Source: Natroniella sulfidigena
GTDB taxonomy: Bacteria; Bacillota; Halanaerobiia; Halobacteroidales; Halobacteroidaceae
Direction of reading: 5' to 3'
Assembly (NCBI RefSeq): GCF_023223645.1
Contig: NZ_JALKBY010000006.1
Span: 62,001 to 126,000 of the forward strand
DNA length: 64,000 nt
Shown: in pieces, positions 25,562-35,364 of the stretch
Numbering within the stretch: the stretch's first letter is position 1
How the letters are laid out: each line of letters begins with the position of its first letter
Made by a program: the position numbers and the translations under genes
The notes under the pieces: generated by a model
What the model was told of the DNA's origin: nothing
Databases searched by the model: none
The model's input: only the letters and a program-made list of their open reading frames with translations

Positions 25562-26101
25562 TCAATTAAAACCTGCTTCTTCTTCAAAATCACCAAGTTC
25601 TTCTAATTCCTCAAAAGAAAGAATTCGTTTAGGATCCAATAATAAGACAATCTCCTGATCTACTTTGGCTATTCCTTTCAGATGTTCCGTCTTAATATCA
25701 TCAGCAAACTCCTGGTCAACAATTTGAATATCATCTTGACTGAAACTCATAATATCAGAGACTCGATCTACTATCATGCCCATCATCTTATCTGCTACCT
25801 CAAAGACAATAATCACAGTAAATTTATCATACTCTATCTCAGGTAGATTAAACTTACGATGCATATCAATAATCGGTATTACATTCCCTCTAAAGTTGAT
25901 CAATCCTTCGATTACTGGATTAGCATTAAAAACTTTAGTTGACTTACTATAACGAATAATCTCTTGCACCAACATAATATTTATCCCATAGTGTTCTTCT
26001 CCGATTTTAAAGGTTACATACTGATTTTCAGCAGACATATTGGTCAACTGTTGATTTAGGATGTTTAAGGTATTGCCTTCCCTGATGCTCCTTTCACTCA
26101 T
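25562..26101 (-). CDS. cheW: Chemotaxis adaptor CheW
   Basis: A 179-residue CheW domain (SH3-like double barrel). Typical blocks are YVTFKIGEEHYGINIMLVQEI, LINFRGNVIPIIDM and KMMGMIVDRVSDIM. It links the receptor to the CheA P5 domain. A negatively charged tail of about 20 residues follows the core. Behind AAGGGGGG, it follows the MCP gene and precedes the STAS gene in the operon. Confidence 0.94.
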   Translation of the reverse strand: MSERSIREGNTLNILNQQLTNMSAENQYVTFKIGEEHYGINIMLVQEIIRYSKSTKVFNANPVIEGLINFRGNVIPIIDMHRKFNLPEIEYDKFTVIIVFEVADKMMGMIVDRVSDIMSFSQDDIQIVDQEFADDIKTEHLKGIAKVDQEIVLLLDPKRILSFEELEELGDFEEEAGFN

Positions 26102-26113
26102 TCTTTACCCCCC

Positions 26114-26250
26114 TTTATATCAATTTACAATGCACAATTAACAATTGTCAATTAAAGATCAAACCTTTAATTTCAAAAGCTTTTAATAATTTTTAATTAT
26201 AAATTGTACATTTCGTCAATTGTCCATTGTGAAGATATTTTATAATATCA
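26114..26250. repeat. Fold-back repeat, ACAATT arm type
   Basis: ATATCAATTTACAATGCACAA and ATTAACAATTGTCAATT units on the left pair with ATTATAAATTGTAC and CAATTGTCCATTGTG units on the right. It lies between the MCP stop and the CheW ribosome site inside the operon. Confidence 0.6.
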
Positions 26251-26262
26251 TGTGTCCTGGAG

Positions 26263-28341
26263 TTAAAACTTTTCAAAATCATCTTCATCCCAGTCAAATT
26301 CATCTTCACCAGACTCCTCTTCAGTAGCTGCTGCTTTAGCTTGTGGCTTATTCTTTCTCTGCTTAGCTGAAGAAGAATTGCTACTTTGCATCCTTCTTCT
26401 AGAGTTGCCTGTAGAATCCAATTGTTGTTCATCTTCATCCAATTTAAACTGCCCTACTAATTCTGCTAATTTTAAAGCTTCTCCATTCATATTCTCACTG
26501 GAACTAGCAATCTCCTCGACCAGAGATGAATTCTGTTGGGTTACATTATTTAATTCCTCAACTGTATCCCTAATCTCATCTGCTGCAGCATTCTGTTCTT
26601 GCAATGAAGCAGCTATCTCACCTACCAAATCTGTGGTTTTATTAGTATTAGTGATAATCTCTTCTAATACTGAACCAGTCTCATCCATTAATTGATTTCC
26701 ATTATCTATCCGCTCAATACTCTGATTGATTAACTTCTCAATCTCTTCTGCTGACTCTGCAGCTCGCCCTGCTAAATTTCTTACTTCTGCAGCAACAACT
26801 GCAAAACCTTGCCCTGCTTCGCCTGCTCTAGCTGCTTCTACTGCTGCATTTAATGCCAACAGATTGGTCTGAAAAGCAATATCATTGACCTTAGCAATAA
26901 TTTCAGAGATGTCTTGACTACTTTTCGTAATATCCTCCATAGCACCTTTCATCTCTGTAACTACTTCCTCACCCTGTTCTACACTCTTTAATGTTTGGCT
27001 AGACAGCTCATCTGCTTCAGTAGCATTAGCAGTAGAAGCCTGCATTGAAGATGTCATCTCCTCAATAGTAGCAGAAAATTCTTCTATAGATGAAGCCTGT
27101 TCTTCAGTCCGCTGTGATAGATCTTGATTTCCTTGAGAAATCTCTGTCGTCCCCTGTGATACTGTATCAGATGCTTCTTTCACCTGGACTAATGAGCGAT
27201 TTAATTGCTCAATAGTATAATCTAAATCATCAGCCATCTGACCAATTTCATCCTCTCCATTAACCTCAGCTCTAACCGTCAAATCTCCTGCGGATAACTT
27301 GGCAAGCTTTTTCTTTATCTTCTGAATAGGTTTAATAATTGTAGAAGCACTGAAGAAAGCTAATAATGCTACAACTACAAAGGTTATTAGAGCAATAATA
27401 ATGATCATATTTCTCAACTGTTCCACATTAGCAAAGGCTTCTGCTTGCTCAATTTCTACAACTAATCCCCGTGGCTCTCCTCCAAAGCTAAATACATCCA
27501 TTGAACCAAGTACTTCTTCTCCTTGATGATTTAGATATTCAGCATTCTCATGAAAATTAAAATCACCTCTAGTTATCGGATTAGAAAGAAGTTCGACTGC
27601 TTCAGTATCCACAGTTCTATTTAAAGCTGCATCCTGGGCCAACTCCCCTTGCCTAGTATTACTATATAGTAGACCAGACTGATCTACAAAGTAAGCATCC
27701 GTTGTTGTCCCAAATTGCTCAAGTCCAGTATGGGCCAAATAATCTATCTCCTCCTGGGCAGCTGCTAAATTAAAGGTTCCTAGAATGTCACCTGTCTGTC
27801 CTTCAGTTCTGATCGGCACTGACAACACCATTACATTATCATCAACTACATCCGAATAAAAATATTCCGACCAAGTTCTTGTTCCATCCAAAGAACTTTG
27901 CACATAATTACGCTCAGAAAGATCAGCTCCCATAACTTGATCATGATTTGAATAAATTCCTCTCCCCTCTTGGTCAGTAATAAAGATAAATCCATAACCT
28001 TTTTCAGCAACTAACTCCTCAACTGTCTCTTCAATCATCTCAACCCTTTCTAACCACTCTGGATGATCCAGATCCCAGTCATGATCTTCTAAAATATCAA
28101 GACTATGATAAATATCCCTAGTATTAGAGAAAAGAAGAGCATCAGCTTCAACCTGTTCAAAATACTCTTCGATCTGATCAGTAGTTAACTCCATAAAGAG
28201 ATCCATTTGGGCCAACACCTCTTGCTCAATACTTTCAGCAGCATTCTGATAACTCAAAACACCTACAACCCCCAGCGGAATCAACCCAATCAATAAAAAC
28301 ATTCCAATTAGCTTAACCTTTAAGCTCAATTTTTTTAACAT
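26263..28341 (-). CDS. Methyl-accepting chemotaxis protein with dCache-type sensor
   Basis: About 692 residues from ATG 28341 (site GGGGGGAG). The first membrane helix is at about 9-30, a large extracytoplasmic sensor with dCache-like features at about 35-300, the second helix at about 308-330, then HAMP. The signalling hairpin has [20 protein letters not shown]. The tail (about 640-692) is a flexible, low-complexity linker ending in [10 protein letters not shown], which may tether CheR or CheD. It is the single membrane receptor in the operon and probably the one that feeds its CheA. Confidence 0.93.
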   Translation of the reverse strand: MLKKLSLKVKLIGMFLLIGLIPLGVVGVLSYQNAAESIEQEVLAQMDLFMELTTDQIEEYFEQVEADALLFSNTRDIYHSLDILEDHDWDLDHPEWLERVEMIEETVEELVAEKGYGFIFITDQEGRGIYSNHDQVMGADLSERNYVQSSLDGTRTWSEYFYSDVVDDNVMVLSVPIRTEGQTGDILGTFNLAAAQEEIDYLAHTGLEQFGTTTDAYFVDQSGLLYSNTRQGELAQDAALNRTVDTEAVELLSNPITRGDFNFHENAEYLNHQGEEVLGSMDVFSFGGEPRGLVVEIEQAEAFANVEQLRNMIIIIALITFVVVALLAFFSASTIIKPIQKIKKKLAKLSAGDLTVRAEVNGEDEIGQMADDLDYTIEQLNRSLVQVKEASDTVSQGTTEISQGNQDLSQRTEEQASSIEEFSATIEEMTSSMQASTANATEADELSSQTLKSVEQGEEVVTEMKGAMEDITKSSQDISEIIAKVNDIAFQTNLLALNAAVEAARAGEAGQGFAVVAAEVRNLAGRAAESAEEIEKLINQSIERIDNGNQLMDETGSVLEEIITNTNKTTDLVGEIAASLQEQNAAADEIRDTVEELNNVTQQNSSLVEEIASSSENMNGEALKLAELVGQFKLDEDEQQLDSTGNSRRRMQSSNSSSAKQRKNKPQAKAAATEEESGEDEFDWDEDDFEKF

Positions 28342-28363
28342 TTTACTCCCCCCCTTAATGAAG

Positions 28364-28402
28364 ATCAGTGTACAGTTTACAGTTGACAATGTACAGTTAA
28401 AT
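28364..28402. repeat. Half-arm of the ACAGTTTAC repeat
   Basis: GTGTACAGTTTACAGTTGAC and further reiterated units upstream of the MCP ribosome site; no matching right arm. A second low-complexity run of TTCC units (CTGGTTCCTGGTTCCTAATT) follows at 28463-28495. Confidence 0.6.
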
Positions 28403-28493
28403 TCAAAATCTCAAACTATACAACACCGCCATAAGTTAAGAACTATGGCTCTGATATCTGATTTACTGGTTCCTGGTTCCTAATTCCTGATTC

Positions 28494-29564
28494 CTAGTCA
28501 CTAACACTTAACTCTACAATCCTACTCGCTATCTGATCTAACGGAAGAACTTGCTCAACTCCCCCCAAAGCAATTGCTTGTTTAGGCATCCCAAAAACTA
28601 TAGAACTTGCTTCATCCTGAGCAATGGTAAAACTGCCTCTATCATACATTCGTTTTAGCCCCTTCGCCCCATCACTGCCCATTCCAGTCAAAATAATACC
28701 TATACAGTTAGGAGCTACAAGATCGGCTACTGAAGCAAATGTCTTATCTACAGCAGGGCGATGATAATTGACTGGCGGGTCATCATTAAGCTTGAGGTAA
28801 TAATCATTGATTCCTCCTTCTAAAACCAAATGTTGATCTCCTGGAGCTATATAGACAGTACCTGACTTTAACTGCTCACCATCAACTACCTCTTTAACCC
28901 TTAACGAACAACTCTTATCTAAATTTTTAGCATAAGATGCAGTAAAGCTTTTGGGCATATGTAAGACCACAATAATTCCTGGTAGATTACTGGGTAGCTT
29001 TTGTAATATATTTCTAACTGCTACCGTCCCTCCAGTAGAAGCACCAATCGCAATCAATTCAATCGTACTATTAATTCGATCATTATTATCAACTGAGCTT
29101 GATACTACCTCAGCCTGATCTCTTAATTTATCCTTCTTGAACTGTCTGGTCAGTTTTTGGCGATCGATACTAGCACCATTTTTAACCTTCTTCCTAATCT
29201 CAGCAGCTAACTCTTCAAGTCCTCGATTGATCCCTACCCTAGGCTTAGCCACAAAATCTAACGCTCCCAGTTCCAATGCCTTAATAGTTTCTGAACTGCC
29301 CTGTCTAGTTAAAGAGCTAATTACAATCACTGGCAAAGGATGAATCACCATCAACCTCTTTAAAAATGTTAAACCATCCATCTTCGGCATCTGCAAATCC
29401 AAAGTCAAAACATCAGGCTTCTTCTCCTTAATTAATTTAATTGCAGCGACAGGATCATTAGCTGTCCCGACTACATCTATCATCTCATCAGCAGCTAAGA
29501 TCTCACTCAACACTTTCCTTACTAAAGCAGAATCATCAATCACTAATACCTTAATCCTCTTCAC
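28494..29564 (-). CDS. cheB: Chemotaxis methylesterase/deamidase CheB
   Basis: About 356 residues from GTG 29564 (AGGAGG nine bases before); a TTG at 29582 overlaps cheD but has no site. Receiver domain: the acidic pair (VIDDS) and the phosphorylation site in LTLDLQMPKMDG (D62 counted from the upstream TTG). Methylesterase domain: Ser in GASTGGTVAV, His in VVLHMPKSF and Asp in GMGSDGAKG. It removes methyl groups from receptors and feeds back on CheA output. It lies between cheD and the MCP gene. Confidence 0.95.
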   Translation of the reverse strand: MKRIKVLVIDDSALVRKVLSEILAADEMIDVVGTANDPVAAIKLIKEKKPDVLTLDLQMPKMDGLTFLKRLMVIHPLPVIVISSLTRQGSSETIKALELGALDFVAKPRVGINRGLEELAAEIRKKVKNGASIDRQKLTRQFKKDKLRDQAEVVSSSVDNNDRINSTIELIAIGASTGGTVAVRNILQKLPSNLPGIIVVLHMPKSFTASYAKNLDKSCSLRVKEVVDGEQLKSGTVYIAPGDQHLVLEGGINDYYLKLNDDPPVNYHRPAVDKTFASVADLVAPNCIGIILTGMGSDGAKGLKRMYDRGSFTIAQDEASSIVFGMPKQAIALGGVEQVLPLDQIASRIVELSVSD

Positions 29565-29578
29565 TTCTGTTAACCTCC

Positions 29579-30175
29579 TCAATCTCTAAATAATGTTACA
29601 TCACTCCCCTGATCCTGCTCTTTTTTAATTCTCCTAAATAAGCCTTTTTCATGCTGGATAGTATCTTTGATCTTTCGTGTTTCTCCTAATCGCTTTAAAT
29701 AAATATCAAATGTTTCTGACAGCAGATATATCTTTCTCCCTTGCTTTCCTCCCACATCATGAGCCACAATCGGAATCTCCTCCATCTGCAAATAAGAAAA
29801 GATGAAATCAATATTAGCTTGAGCAACATTATTTAAGCCACTACCCATAACTTGTCCACCACCAAAGACTTTGGCATTGAGCCTTCCTCTGTTGGCCCCT
29901 AGCTTCATCATCCGATTGATCAACTTCTCCATCGCATTGATACCATAACGAGCATCTTGATTAGCAATTACATCCCTGACCCTATGAGTACTAGGCAACA
30001 TAAAATGATTCAAACCAACTATTTGTGCTACTTCATCCTTCAAGCAAACAGCAATACAAGAACCAAGCAATGTCTGTAAGATAACATTCTGTTCAGTAGT
30101 AGCATAATATTCTCCAGCAAATATCTCATAAACATCACAGTTGAATTTATCATCAAATCTCTTCCTCATAACCAA
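29579..30175 (-). CDS. cheD: Chemoreceptor deamidase CheD
   Basis: A 198-residue protein with the catalytic Cys in LLGSCIAV (C40) and the His in GLNHFMLP (H57); the KVFGGGQVMGSG and VGGKQGRK loops complete the site. It converts receptor glutamines to glutamates. The start is probably TTG 30175 (AAGGATGTGAT). The C-terminus, about 40 residues beyond the core, is lysine-rich and unusual. No cheC is present in the window, so CheD regulation by CheC is not supported here. Confidence 0.93.
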   Translation of the reverse strand: MVMRKRFDDKFNCDVYEIFAGEYYATTEQNVILQTLLGSCIAVCLKDEVAQIVGLNHFMLPSTHRVRDVIANQDARYGINAMEKLINRMMKLGANRGRLNAKVFGGGQVMGSGLNNVAQANIDFIFSYLQMEEIPIVAHDVGGKQGRKIYLLSETFDIYLKRLGETRKIKDTIQHEKGLFRRIKKEQDQGSDVTLFRD

Positions 30176-30185
30176 ATCACATCCT

Positions 30186-31046
30186 TCAAGGAAGTTTTTG
30201 ATAGATAGTCGGTCTAATTAACTCCCATTTACTCCCTTGGTTTAGTAAATTAATTTTTTCGGAATGGCCCATCAATAATAGACCTCCTTCAGTCAGATGT
30301 TGATAAAATCGATTTATAATTTCATTCTGTGTCTCTTGATTAAAGTAGATAAAAACATTTCTACACAGAATAATATCTAATGGTTCAGCAATCGGGTATG
30401 AACGATCAGCAGCTAAATTGATCCGATAAAAAGTAATCATTTTACTCAGCTTCTCTTTAACCTTCAATAGACCCTGGTTAGGGCCAACCCCTAACTTAAA
30501 ATAGTCAGTCAATAAATGGTACGGAATCTTTTTTACCTGTTCTTTACTATAAACCCCTCTTTTAGCTACACTCAATACTTCTGTATTAATATCAGAAGCT
30601 AAAATCTCTATCTTCCATCCTTTATCCCTAAAATAATCAGCTGCTACAATAGCCACAGAATATGCTTCTTCTCCTGTCGAACAAGCAGCCGACCAGATCC
30701 TAACTCTCTTAGACTTTTTTTTAGCTTCAGCTTGCTCTTCAAGCTGAGGAAATAACTCCTCTGTCAAGTAATCAAAGTGATGCTCTTCTCTAAAAAAATG
30801 GGTTACATTAGTCGTAATTAGATTAAACATCATCTCTTTTTCTTTTTTATCTTCTTCAACCAACTCTAAATACTGACTAAAATCACTCAACCCCAACTTT
30901 CTTAACCTTTTAGATAGTCTTGAGATAACCAGCTGTTTTTTCTTAGTTGTCAAATTGACACCAATAGAATCAGCAACCAATTGTCGAATTGTATTGAATT
31001 CAACTTCAGATAACCTCTCTGCTCTCTTCTCTTCCAAGTTAACCAA
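30186..31046 (-). CDS. cheR: Chemoreceptor methyltransferase CheR
   Basis: A 286-residue SAM-dependent methyltransferase that methylates receptor glutamates. The N-terminal helical domain is followed by the SAM site in RIWSAACSTGEEAYSVAI, ASDINTEVL, and DIILCRNVFIYFN. It overlaps the cheA stop by 8 bases. The start is TTG (31046 or 31037), with AAAGG as a weak ribosome site, so its translation may be coupled to cheA. Confidence 0.94.
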   Translation of the reverse strand: MVNLEEKRAERLSEVEFNTIRQLVADSIGVNLTTKKKQLVISRLSKRLRKLGLSDFSQYLELVEEDKKEKEMMFNLITTNVTHFFREEHHFDYLTEELFPQLEEQAEAKKKSKRVRIWSAACSTGEEAYSVAIVAADYFRDKGWKIEILASDINTEVLSVAKRGVYSKEQVKKIPYHLLTDYFKLGVGPNQGLLKVKEKLSKMITFYRINLAADRSYPIAEPLDIILCRNVFIYFNQETQNEIINRFYQHLTEGGLLLMGHSEKINLLNQGSKWELIRPTIYQKLP

Positions 31047-33138
31047 CCTTTAATCTCTTAGCCAACTTAAATAAAGTTGGAACATCTAAGATCAAAGCTA
31101 CATTCCCATCACCTAAGATAGTAGCTCCAGCAATCCCTTCAGCTTGGCCCATATTCTCTTTAACATTCTTGATGACTACCTGTTCTTGACCAATTACCTC
31201 ATCTATTTGAACTGCAATCTGCTTTTGATCATCTTTTAGAATAATCAAGACTCCTGTTGGTTCTTCTTTGAGATTATTAAAGCTACCTTCCAGCTGCAAA
31301 AGCTCATTTAAGGCCATACAGGGAATATATTGCTCTCTAATACTAACAATTAAACCTTTACCTTCTACCTGCTTAATCTGTTGCTTACTAGCATCAATAA
31401 ATTCAACAATCGAATTGAGAGGAATTACAACCCTCTCTCCTCCCACTCGAACAATCATTCCATCTATAATTGCTAAGGTTAATGGCAATTTAATCTTAAT
31501 TTTAGTCCCTTGATTTTTTTCCGAAAAGACTTCAACATTACCCCGAATATCCTTAATATTACTCATCACTACATCCAAACCTACTCCTCTACCAGAAATA
31601 TCCGTTACTTCTTGAGCAGTAGAAAAACCAGGCTTAAATAACAGATTATAAATTTCAGAATCATCCAATTGGCTCTCTTGCTCAATCATTCCTTTCTCTT
31701 TTGCTTTAGCTAAAACAGCCTCTTTATCAATTCCTCGCCCATCATCAACAATTTCGATAATAATACTTCCTTCCTGATGATAAGCATCTAATTCGATAGT
31801 TCCTGTCGGAGGTTTCCCTAATTTTTCTCTCTGCTCAGGTCGCTCCACTCCATGATCGACAGCATTACGGACCAAATGCTTTAGTGGATCAGCCAACTGC
31901 TCAATAATCTTTCTATCCAATTCAGTATCCTCACCACTAATAACCAACTTTACATCCTTCTCTTTTTCGGCAGCAATATCCCTTACCATCCTCTTTAACC
32001 TAGTAAAAGTATCACCGATCGGTATCATACTAGCACTCATAACCTCTTCTTGGACCCGCCGAATAAGCTTATCGACTTCTTGAAAGGAGTTGACAATTTC
32101 AGATTGTAAGGAGCGATCGAGGCCAACAATTCCAGTGGCCAACTCCTTAACCCTCGATTGTGCAATCAACAGCTCCGCTATATCATTTAAAATCCCCTCT
32201 AATTTATCAGTAGCAACCCTGATAGTCTCTGTCCTCTTTTGCTTATGTAAGTTTCTAACTTGCTTATCAGCTTGTCCAGTCTCTTCTTTAGTAGTCTTAC
32301 TTTGCAAAAATAGTGACTCACCTATCTGCTCTTGCTTTGCTAATACTTGATCTAGGTCAACATTAGAAATAAATTCTTCTTTTCGTAATAACTTTTCAGT
32401 CTCTTCTCCTCCACTGAACCACTGCTCCAACTCTTCACTTATCTCTTCAATAACTATTTGATTATCTTCCTTAACAAAGATAAATATATCTTCAATCTTA
32501 TCTAAAGATTGCTCTGATTCCAAAAAAATAGTCCAGTTCATCAAAAGTAGATGAGGATTCAAGTGAAATAGATCATCTACTTGTTCTCTATTGAGATATG
32601 AAGCTAAGATAGTTCCTACTTCTTCTAACTCCAATACTAACATTAACGGATCGGTTCCTGTTTCAAAAATGGTCTCTCGAAATTTCAAGTTAATCTTATA
32701 ATATTTTTGGCCAGTCTGTTGTTGAATAGTTTGTTCATCCGATGACCCTTCTTGAGTTACTAATTGATAATGCTTGATTGCTTTCTTAAGTTCAGTCAAC
32801 TCCCGTCCTACACTTTTAGCTGTTAAGTCATTATCTTCTATCATCTGTCTGATGAGATCTATCCCAGCAAAAAGCAGATTGAAAATATCATCCGGTAATT
32901 TAGGATTAGCAGCTTGCCTTATCTCTTCTAATATATTCTCTAGATAATGAGCAAGCTCACCAATCTCCTCAAAACCAACTAAACCTGCTCCCCCCTTAAT
33001 ACTATGCATCGCTCTAAATACAAGATCGATTAACTCTTGGTCAGCAGGTGCCTGCTCTAAATCAAGCAGAGATTCCTCTACTACTTGCAAATTTTCTTCA
33101 GTTTCTTCAATAAAAGTCTGTATCAAATCTTGATTCAT
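31039..33138 (-). CDS. cheA: Chemotaxis histidine kinase CheA
   Basis: A 699-residue kinase. P1 has the phosphorylated histidine H45 in MHSIKGGAGL. A long linker (about 130-290) contains a P2-like region that is not well conserved. P3 dimerisation (about 300-360), P4 ATPase (N box LVRNAVDHGVERPEQR, G1 VDDGRGID, G2 DISGRGVGLDVV), and P5 CheW-like regulatory domain follow. It phosphorylates the CheY encoded 12 bases upstream and CheB. RBS AAGGGGGG. Confidence 0.95.
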   Translation of the reverse strand: MNQDLIQTFIEETEENLQVVEESLLDLEQAPADQELIDLVFRAMHSIKGGAGLVGFEEIGELAHYLENILEEIRQAANPKLPDDIFNLLFAGIDLIRQMIEDNDLTAKSVGRELTELKKAIKHYQLVTQEGSSDEQTIQQQTGQKYYKINLKFRETIFETGTDPLMLVLELEEVGTILASYLNREQVDDLFHLNPHLLLMNWTIFLESEQSLDKIEDIFIFVKEDNQIVIEEISEELEQWFSGGEETEKLLRKEEFISNVDLDQVLAKQEQIGESLFLQSKTTKEETGQADKQVRNLHKQKRTETIRVATDKLEGILNDIAELLIAQSRVKELATGIVGLDRSLQSEIVNSFQEVDKLIRRVQEEVMSASMIPIGDTFTRLKRMVRDIAAEKEKDVKLVISGEDTELDRKIIEQLADPLKHLVRNAVDHGVERPEQREKLGKPPTGTIELDAYHQEGSIIIEIVDDGRGIDKEAVLAKAKEKGMIEQESQLDDSEIYNLLFKPGFSTAQEVTDISGRGVGLDVVMSNIKDIRGNVEVFSEKNQGTKIKIKLPLTLAIIDGMIVRVGGERVVIPLNSIVEFIDASKQQIKQVEGKGLIVSIREQYIPCMALNELLQLEGSFNNLKEEPTGVLIILKDDQKQIAVQIDEVIGQEQVVIKNVKENMGQAEGIAGATILGDGNVALILDVPTLFKLAKRLKVG

Positions 33139-33150
33139 TCATTTCCCCCC

Positions 33151-33531
33151 TTACTTCACAAATTTCTGAATGACACCAAGTAATTGTTCTTGTTTAAAAG
33201 GCTTAACTAACCAACCAGCTGCTCCGGCCTTTTTCCCTTCCATCTTCTTCTTATCTTGTGATTCAGTAGTCAAGACCAAGATTGGAGTAAATTTAAAAAA
33301 TGACATCTTTTTAGCCTCTTTGATAAATTCAATCCCATCCATCCGAGGCATATTGATATCAGTAATAATCATCGCCGGCTTTTTAAGCTCTTCTTTTAAC
33401 TCCTTTAACTTCTCTACCCCCTCCTGACCATCCTTAGCCAAAACCACTTCATAACCTTCTTTAGTTAATGTATATTCCAAAGACGCTCTAATAGTTTTAG
33501 AATCATCAACAGCAACTATCAATTTACTCAT
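33151..33531 (-). CDS. cheY: Response regulator CheY
   Basis: A 126-residue single receiver. D9/D10 form the acidic pocket, D58 in TDINMPRMDG is the phosphorylation site, the switch threonine is in LVLTTES (T88/T89), and K110 precedes Pro in LVKPF. A four-residue longer beta3-alpha3 region and a KPAM segment are normal variation. With no flagellar switch genes in the window the target may be the type IV pilus motor (inference). It overlaps the STAS gene stop. Confidence 0.93.
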   Translation of the reverse strand: MSKLIVAVDDSKTIRASLEYTLTKEGYEVVLAKDGQEGVEKLKELKEELKKPAMIITDINMPRMDGIEFIKEAKKMSFFKFTPILVLTTESQDKKKMEGKKAGAAGWLVKPFKQEQLLGVIQKFVK

Positions 33532-33824
33532 TGTACATTCACTCCTTTTTCTTCAGTAATAATAAATTCTGCTCCTGCTAGAGTAAGTAATTTTTTTAAT
33601 TCATTAGATAAATTATTTATTTGCAACACTAAATCATTTTTATTAGCTGTTTTATAAGCTGACACCAATAATTGTAAACCAGCTGCATCAATATCCTCTA
33701 CCTCAGCCGCCTCCAAAATCAGTTGGCCCTGCTCAGCTTCTACTTTAGTTTCAAAATATGTTATTAGCTCCTCCTGTATCTGTTCTACATTATAGATCGT
33801 TAAATTTGTAGGTAATTCAAACAT
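33528..33824 (-). CDS. STAS-domain protein lacking the phosphorylatable serine
   Basis: A 98-residue STAS-like fold (LTIYNVEQIQEELITYF, EVEDIDAAGLQLL). The position that is Ser in the DSSG motif of SpoIIAA-like proteins is alanine (DAAG), so switching by serine phosphorylation is not expected. It is the first gene of the chemosensory operon and overlaps cheY. It could be a constitutively binding partner or a structural remnant. AAGGGGGAG site. Confidence 0.8.
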   Translation of the reverse strand: MFELPTNLTIYNVEQIQEELITYFETKVEAEQGQLILEAAEVEDIDAAGLQLLVSAYKTANKNDLVLQINNLSNELKKLLTLAGAEFIITEEKGVNVQ

Positions 33825-33844
33825 ACCTCTCCCCCTTACTTATC

Positions 33845-33892
33845 TTATCATCCAACTTTAAGCTAAAACATTAAAATTAAGTTAGATGATAA
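33845..33892. promoter_or_regulatory. Inverted repeat in the chemosensory operon leader
   Basis: TTATCATCCAACTT pairs with AAGTTAGATGATAA (one mismatch) with a 20-base loop, just upstream of the STAS ribosome site. A TATAAT -10-like hexamer lies upstream on the minus strand near 33977-33982. It may be an operator or a leader hairpin. Confidence 0.4.
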
Positions 33893-34023
33893 TCAATTCA
33901 CTTACTTTTTTCCTTCTACTACTACCACTATTTTCCCTGCTTTTTTATGATATTTCTTATATTTTCACATCCATTATAAAGTTTCTTTGTCGAAATTTAG
34001 CGGTTTTTGATTTCCCCCTATAA

Positions 34024-34050
34024 GAAAAAAGCACCCTTACGGGTACTCTT
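34024..34050 (-). terminator. Terminator after the beta-propeller gene
   Basis: Minus-strand hairpin GTACCC-GTAA-GGGTGC followed by TTTTTTC. Confidence 0.6.
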
Positions 34051-34086
34051 TACTGAATATAGGGTATTAGCCTATAAAAATAAATT

Positions 34087-35103
34087 TTATTGTTCAAGAA
34101 AAGCTATCTCGTGTGGATCATTACCAGTCTCAAGCTCCTTAATCTTCTCAAAGTTATTAGCATCAAAAATAATCAACCCATCTTCCATCTGATCAGTCAC
34201 GAAAACCTCTTCTCCAGTTGGAGAAAAAGCTATATGATTAGGCTGAGGCAGATCTATTTCTTTAACTAATTCCCAGTCTTGTTCTGCATCAAAGATATAG
34301 ACTCCACTACCTTCATCAGCTCTTCCTACTTCGCCACGAGACACAACCCAAACATAACGATCATCAGAAGATACTGCTACATCATGAGCATTCTTTCCAG
34401 CTGGGAGCTGTTTTAAAAGCTCTCCACTAACAGTATCTAAAACAGAAAGATTTTTATCACTATCAAGATAATTTACAACATAAAGATATTGATCATCATA
34501 AGAAGTTATGCCGGTATAAGCTCCACGTAGCGGCCATCTAGATTCAACACTGAAATCTTCCATATTCCCTACGACTACAGAAGTCTCAGAACTACTAAAT
34601 CCTTCATTATCATCAGGTCGTGCTCCCATATAAACCTGCTCTCCATCATTAGAAAAACGCAAATGAGATAATTGCTCTAACGGCTCTGGCAAATCAAAAG
34701 TACCTACAACCTCATTCTTCTCGGTATCAATAACATGAGGTATCTGACCGATAACTAAGTAACGACCTTCTTGGTCAAGATCAATCCCATGCAGATCATT
34801 TCCAATATCTATAGAGGTTATTTCTTCACCGCTAAATGGATCAAGAACAAGCATATCTTGCCCTCCCATAAGACCGGTATAAAGCTGCTTCCCATCAGGT
34901 GTTACCTCTATTCCATGGGCAATATTTTGCTCGCTAACTTCAATCTCACGGCTTATCTCCCCTTCAGTACTATCATAAACACTTATAACCCCATCTGCAG
35001 CATTAGGAACAAAGGCATAATAATCTACATCACCACCCCAGTTACCAAACCAAGCTATTGATCCTACTGCTAATACTAGTAACAAAATTCCTAGTTTCTT
35101 CAT
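34087..35103 (-). CDS. Secreted YVTN/WD40-like beta-propeller protein
   Basis: About 338 residues from ATG 35103, where a signal peptide begins (MKKLGILLLVLAVGSIAWFG); the longer frame lacks support. Repeats of about 40 residues include VPNAADGVISVYD, DLHGIDLDQEGRYLVIG, KNAHDVAVSSDDRYVWVV and QPNHIAFSPTGEEVFVTD, the pattern of YVTN-family seven-bladed propellers. Histidines recur at the start of the blades. The role is unknown; related propellers often bind metals or cofactors. It begins the copper/envelope-stress region but has its own leader and terminator. Confidence 0.82.
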   Translation of the reverse strand: MKKLGILLLVLAVGSIAWFGNWGGDVDYYAFVPNAADGVISVYDSTEGEISREIEVSEQNIAHGIEVTPDGKQLYTGLMGGQDMLVLDPFSGEEITSIDIGNDLHGIDLDQEGRYLVIGQIPHVIDTEKNEVVGTFDLPEPLEQLSHLRFSNDGEQVYMGARPDDNEGFSSSETSVVVGNMEDFSVESRWPLRGAYTGITSYDDQYLYVVNYLDSDKNLSVLDTVSGELLKQLPAGKNAHDVAVSSDDRYVWVVSRGEVGRADEGSGVYIFDAEQDWELVKEIDLPQPNHIAFSPTGEEVFVTDQMEDGLIIFDANNFEKIKELETGNDPHEIAFLEQ

Positions 35104-35154
35104 TAAAAGTCCATCCCCTTTCTTATACTTAATACTCTCAACCCACTTCAATTA

Positions 35155-35220
35155 ACAACTTACAATGCACGATTCACAATTAAGTTCACAATATCAAAAT
35201 TAAAGCAGTGCAAGAGTCAA
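35155..35220. repeat. Partial ACAATT-type repeat
   Basis: TTAACAACTTACAATGCACG and ATTCACAATTAAGTTC units between the beta-propeller and the 40-residue membrane gene; similar wording occurs at 20525-20550, 50728-50755 and 58650-58670. No complete second arm. Confidence 0.5.
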
Positions 35221-35241
35221 TCTTTAGGAGTCAAAAGATGA

Positions 35242-35364
35242 TTAATGACAGGAAAAATCATCATCATTATCATCCTTCTGCTCAAGAGCTCCCATCTTCT
35301 TACCAATCAAACCAAACAATCCTATTACAACTACAAATAAAAGCAACGCAGCTAAAGCTTCCAT
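35242..35364 (-). CDS. 40-residue membrane peptide with SCH tail
   Basis: From ATG 35364 behind AAGGGGTGG, this small protein has one membrane helix (about 4-25), then KKMGALEQKDD and an acidic tail ending DDDFSCH. The longer frame back to 35496 has no ribosome site and is rejected. The final Ser-Cys-His resembles the C-terminal CH of the DUF2933 neighbour and may bind a soft metal. Its place in the copper island suggests an envelope metal role; no family is recognised. Confidence 0.55.
   Translation of the reverse strand: MEALAALLLFVVVIGLFGLIGKKMGALEQKDDNDDDFSCH

Noticed and set aside
34007-34192. 61-residue plus-strand reading frame
   Set aside because: Covers the terminator and the antisense 3' end of the beta-propeller gene; no start signal.
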